DNA from: JAWPMT01 sp965267435
Lineage (GTDB): Bacteria > Bacteroidota > Bacteroidia > Cytophagales > Cyclobacteriaceae
Direction: 5' to 3'
NCBI GenBank assembly: GCA_965267435.1
Contig: OZ253960.1
Span: 3,224,001 to 3,288,000 of the forward strand
Length of the DNA stretch: 64,000 nt
Within the stretch, counting starts at the first letter, position 1, and every line of letters begins with the position of its first letter. This document shows, in pieces, positions 61,593 through 64,000 of the stretch. The translations under genes and the position numbers were made by a program. The notes under the pieces are model-generated. The model made no database searches. It saw only the letters and a list, made by a program, of their open reading frames with translations, and was not told where the DNA came from.

Positions 61593-63287
61593 ATGAGAAG
61601 AATCACCTATCTATCGATCGTCATTACTAGTCTCTGGGGATGCACACAAAAAGACCTACTCCCTGCAGAGTCAAGAGAGAGATTAGTAAGGCTCCTCGAC
61701 ACGGCCAATGTCACTGGTTTGCAATTGCACTACTTTGATGGGAGCAACTCAGTAGACTACGTTTATGGTCTGAAAGATGTGCGTGATTCCAGTAGCGTGT
61801 CGCAACAAACCATTTTCCAGGCGGCATCTCTCAGTAAACAGGTGACGGCCCTATTGGCGCTAAGATTAGCGGATGCGGGCAAATTGGATCTGCAGCAGAA
61901 GATCTCGGAACTGTACCAGGAACCGCGAATGGCCCAAGAACCTCGATATGACCAAATTACTTTCGAGCATTTGTTGTCACATTCCTCTGGCCTCCCCAAT
62001 TGGGGCGGAGACCCACTACTTCTGGATTTCGACCCGGGAACAAAATGGCAGTACTCTGGAGAGGGATATGTACTCATTTCTAAAACGATAGAAGCATCCC
62101 TCGGGACGCCTTTCAACGAACTTGCAAGACAGTGGGTTTTTGAGCCCCTGGGAATGACCAATAGCAGCTTCACGTGGGAAGACCGCTTTACGGGTGATTG
62201 GGCCCTGGGCCATAATATTGTTCAACAGCCAGGAGAACCTTATCAATCTAATGAAGTGAATGCCGCAGCGTCCTTATTGACCACCGCCCGCGACTATTCG
62301 CTTCTAATGAAGGGAATGACGGATTCGGACTTCCTCAGTAGAAGGTCACGACAGCTAATATCCGATGAGTTCATTGATGCTCCTACCATCTGGGGGGCGG
62401 ATGAAGCCAATCCTTACATCGCCTGGAGTCTCGGAGCGGGTATTCAAAAAAATGAAAGTGAGGCTGCTCTCTGGCAATGGGGAGATAACTTCCTTTTTCG
62501 GGGAATGATGATGTACTATCCCGAGAGCAATAGAGGGCTGATCTACTTAACAAACAGTGAAAATGGTCTCTCAATTGCCGACACGCTATTATCATTCTTT
62601 TTCGAGGAACCCACTTGGGCCGTGGATTGGATGGATTACGAGGCTTTCGACAATATGGAAAGGTTAGCATCCACCCAGCTTGAAAGAGCGTTCGTCTTCG
62701 GGGACTCTGCGACAGCATACGAAACCTACAACCTCGTACTCAGTAGACATCCTGATGTTCTCACAGATAACCTTATCAGCAATACCGTCTGGTCGTTATT
62801 CGGAGCTAAACGACTGGCCCCAGCTTTGCAGCTCATTGAGACACACCTCAATAACTTCCCCAACTCAGCGGAGACTTTCGTTCGAAAGGGCGAGGCATTG
62901 GCTTTCTACCATGATTATCAAGGCTCCTGGCAAGCTTACCAGCGGGCGATGGAATTGGATGGAGAGACCTCCCGAGTAATTATGCCAAGATTCCCCTGGT
63001 ACCAGGAAGCATGGGGAGCGTTGCAATCAAATGCCGCGGCCTTTGACGCTTCTCAGTATGTTGGTCAATATGGGGAGATATCTATTTCCATAGGCGAACA
63101 AGGACTGTTGTATTCAGATAGCGAAAGGCAACAAATACCTCTTGTAAGGTTGAGCAATGAACTTTACGATCTTGAAAATCTAGAGACCTTCAGGCTTCGA
63201 TTTGATGTAAGCGGCAGCACCATAACTGGCGTCACACAATCCCATTTGACAGGACAGGAAGTATACGCCGAAAAATCAGGGGTTTAA
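61593..63287 (+). CDS. Beta-lactamase-fold (class C/S12) serine hydrolase lipoprotein
   Basis: This 564-residue lipoprotein has lipobox cysteine C17 (LWGC). The beta-lactamase/PBP4*-type domain spans about 30-340, with the nucleophile motif S79-L-S-K82, a Tyr motif YSGEGY and surrounding FEHLLSHSSGLPNW, all typical of the family. A TPR-like helical region (about 350-460) and a beta-rich C-terminal domain follow. It probably acts as an envelope esterase or D-amino-acid peptidase; resistance to beta-lactams is not implied. Confidence 0.88.
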   Translation: MRRITYLSIVITSLWGCTQKDLLPAESRERLVRLLDTANVTGLQLHYFDGSNSVDYVYGLKDVRDSSSVSQQTIFQAASLSKQVTALLALRLADAGKLDLQQKISELYQEPRMAQEPRYDQITFEHLLSHSSGLPNWGGDPLLLDFDPGTKWQYSGEGYVLISKTIEASLGTPFNELARQWVFEPLGMTNSSFTWEDRFTGDWALGHNIVQQPGEPYQSNEVNAAASLLTTARDYSLLMKGMTDSDFLSRRSRQLISDEFIDAPTIWGADEANPYIAWSLGAGIQKNESEAALWQWGDNFLFRGMMMYYPESNRGLIYLTNSENGLSIADTLLSFFFEEPTWAVDWMDYEAFDNMERLASTQLERAFVFGDSATAYETYNLVLSRHPDVLTDNLISNTVWSLFGAKRLAPALQLIETHLNNFPNSAETFVRKGEALAFYHDYQGSWQAYQRAMELDGETSRVIMPRFPWYQEAWGALQSNAAAFDASQYVGQYGEISISIGEQGLLYSDSERQQIPLVRLSNELYDLENLETFRLRFDVSGSTITGVTQSHLTGQEVYAEKSGV

Positions 63288-63343
63288 AACATCGTCGGCA
63301 AGCTAGTGAATTGCCGAATGCCATTTGCACTGGGAAAAGCACT

Positions 63344-63889
63344 TTAGCCCAGTACTTCCAGAACGATGTTATGATTGGTATAGATATCGATATTGGCTGC
63401 TATGTGAAGGCTCTCTTTGACCATTTCTTCAGCAGACAATTGCGGGGCATGTTTCATCAGTGCCATCGCTGCGGGCCGAGCATAAGCGCTACCACTCCCT
63501 ATGGAAGCTATGTCATCGTCTGGTTCCAATACATCGCCATTTCCACTAACAACCAGTATTTCGTTTTTGTCGGCAACAATCATCATCGCCTCCAGTTGCC
63601 GTAAGTACTTATCCATACGCCAATCCTTCGCAAGCTCCACTGCCGCTCTCTTGAGGTTGCCAGAGTAGTTGCTGAGCTTCTCATCGAACCGATCGAGCAA
63701 CGTAAATGCATCGGCAGTTGACCCTGCAAAGCCTGTGATGATCTTCCCCTCTGCCAGTTTCCTGATCTTATTCACATTGCCCTTCGCCACAGTGGACCCC
63801 ATGGTGGCCTGGCCATCCGCACCGATGGCTATCTGTCCTTGATGTTTCACCGCCAAAACGGTTGTTGCATGTATTTCTGGTAATGCCAT
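63344..63889 (-). CDS. hslV: ATP-dependent protease proteolytic subunit HslV
   Basis: This 181-residue protein forms the proteolytic chamber of the HslUV complex. After an N-terminal extension of eight residues (MALPEIHA) the catalytic Thr follows (TTVLAVKH), so the extension must be processed or the chain trimmed. GADGQATMGSTVAKGNVNKIRKL and GSGSAYARPAAMAL are highly conserved. The ATPase partner hslU is not in the window. Confidence 0.95.
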   Translation of the reverse strand: MALPEIHATTVLAVKHQGQIAIGADGQATMGSTVAKGNVNKIRKLAEGKIITGFAGSTADAFTLLDRFDEKLSNYSGNLKRAAVELAKDWRMDKYLRQLEAMMIVADKNEILVVSGNGDVLEPDDDIASIGSGSAYARPAAMALMKHAPQLSAEEMVKESLHIAANIDIYTNHNIVLEVLG

Positions 63890-63901
63890 ATCGCTATTTA
63901 C

Positions 63902-63930
63902 AAAAAAAGTCCGGCAAAAGTTTACCGGAC
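63902..63930 (-). terminator. Terminator of a minus-strand gene entering from the right edge
   Basis: GTCCGG/CCGGAC (63909-63914, 63925-63930) with A7 on the left reads as hairpin plus T7 on the minus strand. It lies between hslV and the window edge and so terminates a gene beyond the edge. Confidence 0.75.
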
Positions 63931-63953
63931 CCCATGTCTCTTCATCGCTACTC

Positions 63954-64000
63954 TCAAACGAGTATTCGCACTGGATCTTCGAGCAAGCCTTTGAGCGTTT
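63954..64000 (-). CDS. Possible C-terminus of a gene beyond the window
   Basis: One minus-strand frame reads TLKGLLEDPVRILV then stop, 24 bp before the terminator hairpin, which is the normal spacing. A second frame stays open until a stop inside the hairpin itself, which is less likely. The product cannot be named from 14 residues. Confidence 0.3.
   Translation of the reverse strand, partial: TLKGLLEDPVRILV

Noticed and set aside
61593..63287. Antibiotic-resistance beta-lactamase
   Set aside because: The motifs are those of the broad class C/S12 esterase-peptidase family with extra domains; no resistance-type features are visible.
1..64000. CRISPR arrays, phage genes, insertion sequences or plasmid functions
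   Set aside because: No regularly spaced repeats, transposase, integrase, capsid or replication genes were found anywhere in the window.

Overview
The window is a chromosomal segment of a Bacteroidota bacterium, most likely order Cytophagales. The support is a T9SS/gliding-type C-terminal sorting domain (protein 45907-49170), Bacteroidota-type promoters (TTG-N19-TAnnTTTG in front of gap and of tRNA-Glu), many lipoproteins and DUF proteins typical of the phylum, a fused aspartokinase-homoserine dehydrogenase, and ATG starts mostly without a strong Shine-Dalgarno sequence. There is no phage, integrase, transposase or CRISPR array; it reads as core genome with a few decayed or structured islands.

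Layout. 0-6 kb: an OmpR-type two-component pair, then a sigma-54 enhancer-binding regulator divergent from an OsmC-methyltransferase operon that has a well-spaced -24/-12 promoter. 6.0-6.3 kb: tRNA-Glu with promoter, terminator and a probable decayed second copy. 6.4-17 kb: a GH43-like lipoprotein, a DUF6503-like lipoprotein, a DUF819 membrane protein, a three-gene cluster fitting muropeptide breakdown (amidase, M14 carboxypeptidase, Ala-Glu epimerase), a DUF3750 protein and an M16 peptidase. 17-29 kb: gap, DinB-like and YebC proteins, an EamA permease with a LolD-like ATPase, an aldo/keto reductase, an arsenate-reductase-like phosphatase with a duplicated 3' relic, a cyclophilin lipoprotein and sucC.

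29.4-41.8 kb is the biosynthetic core: a branched-chain-rich leader peptide with an attenuator terminator, ilvE-ilvD-ilvB-ilvN-ilvC, then ilvA, thrA, thrB and thrC. Together these encode aspartate to threonine, threonine to 2-oxobutyrate, and the common isoleucine/valine pathway. The leu genes and the asd/lysC-type extras are not in the window.

41.8-64 kb: small membrane proteins; an unusual tRNA-Arg locus in which an intact gene is flanked by two insertion-bearing relics; a thioredoxin-OmpA fusion; a large T9SS-exported IgGFc-binding-like protein; thioredoxin; a fatty acid desaturase; a MocR regulator divergent from a flavin-binding PNPOx-like protein; a TPR histidine kinase with a stand-alone receiver; a Fur-family regulator; a Wzi-like barrel; a CDF metal exporter; a beta-lactamase-fold lipoprotein; and hslV.

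The observations most worth following are the tRNA-Arg array with loop insertions, the ilv attenuator, the sigma-54 controlled OsmC/ArsM-like pair (the methyltransferase lacks two of the usual ArsM cysteines), and a three-copy hairpin family (near 18.2, 27.6 and 35.6 kb) with one compensatory base-pair change.
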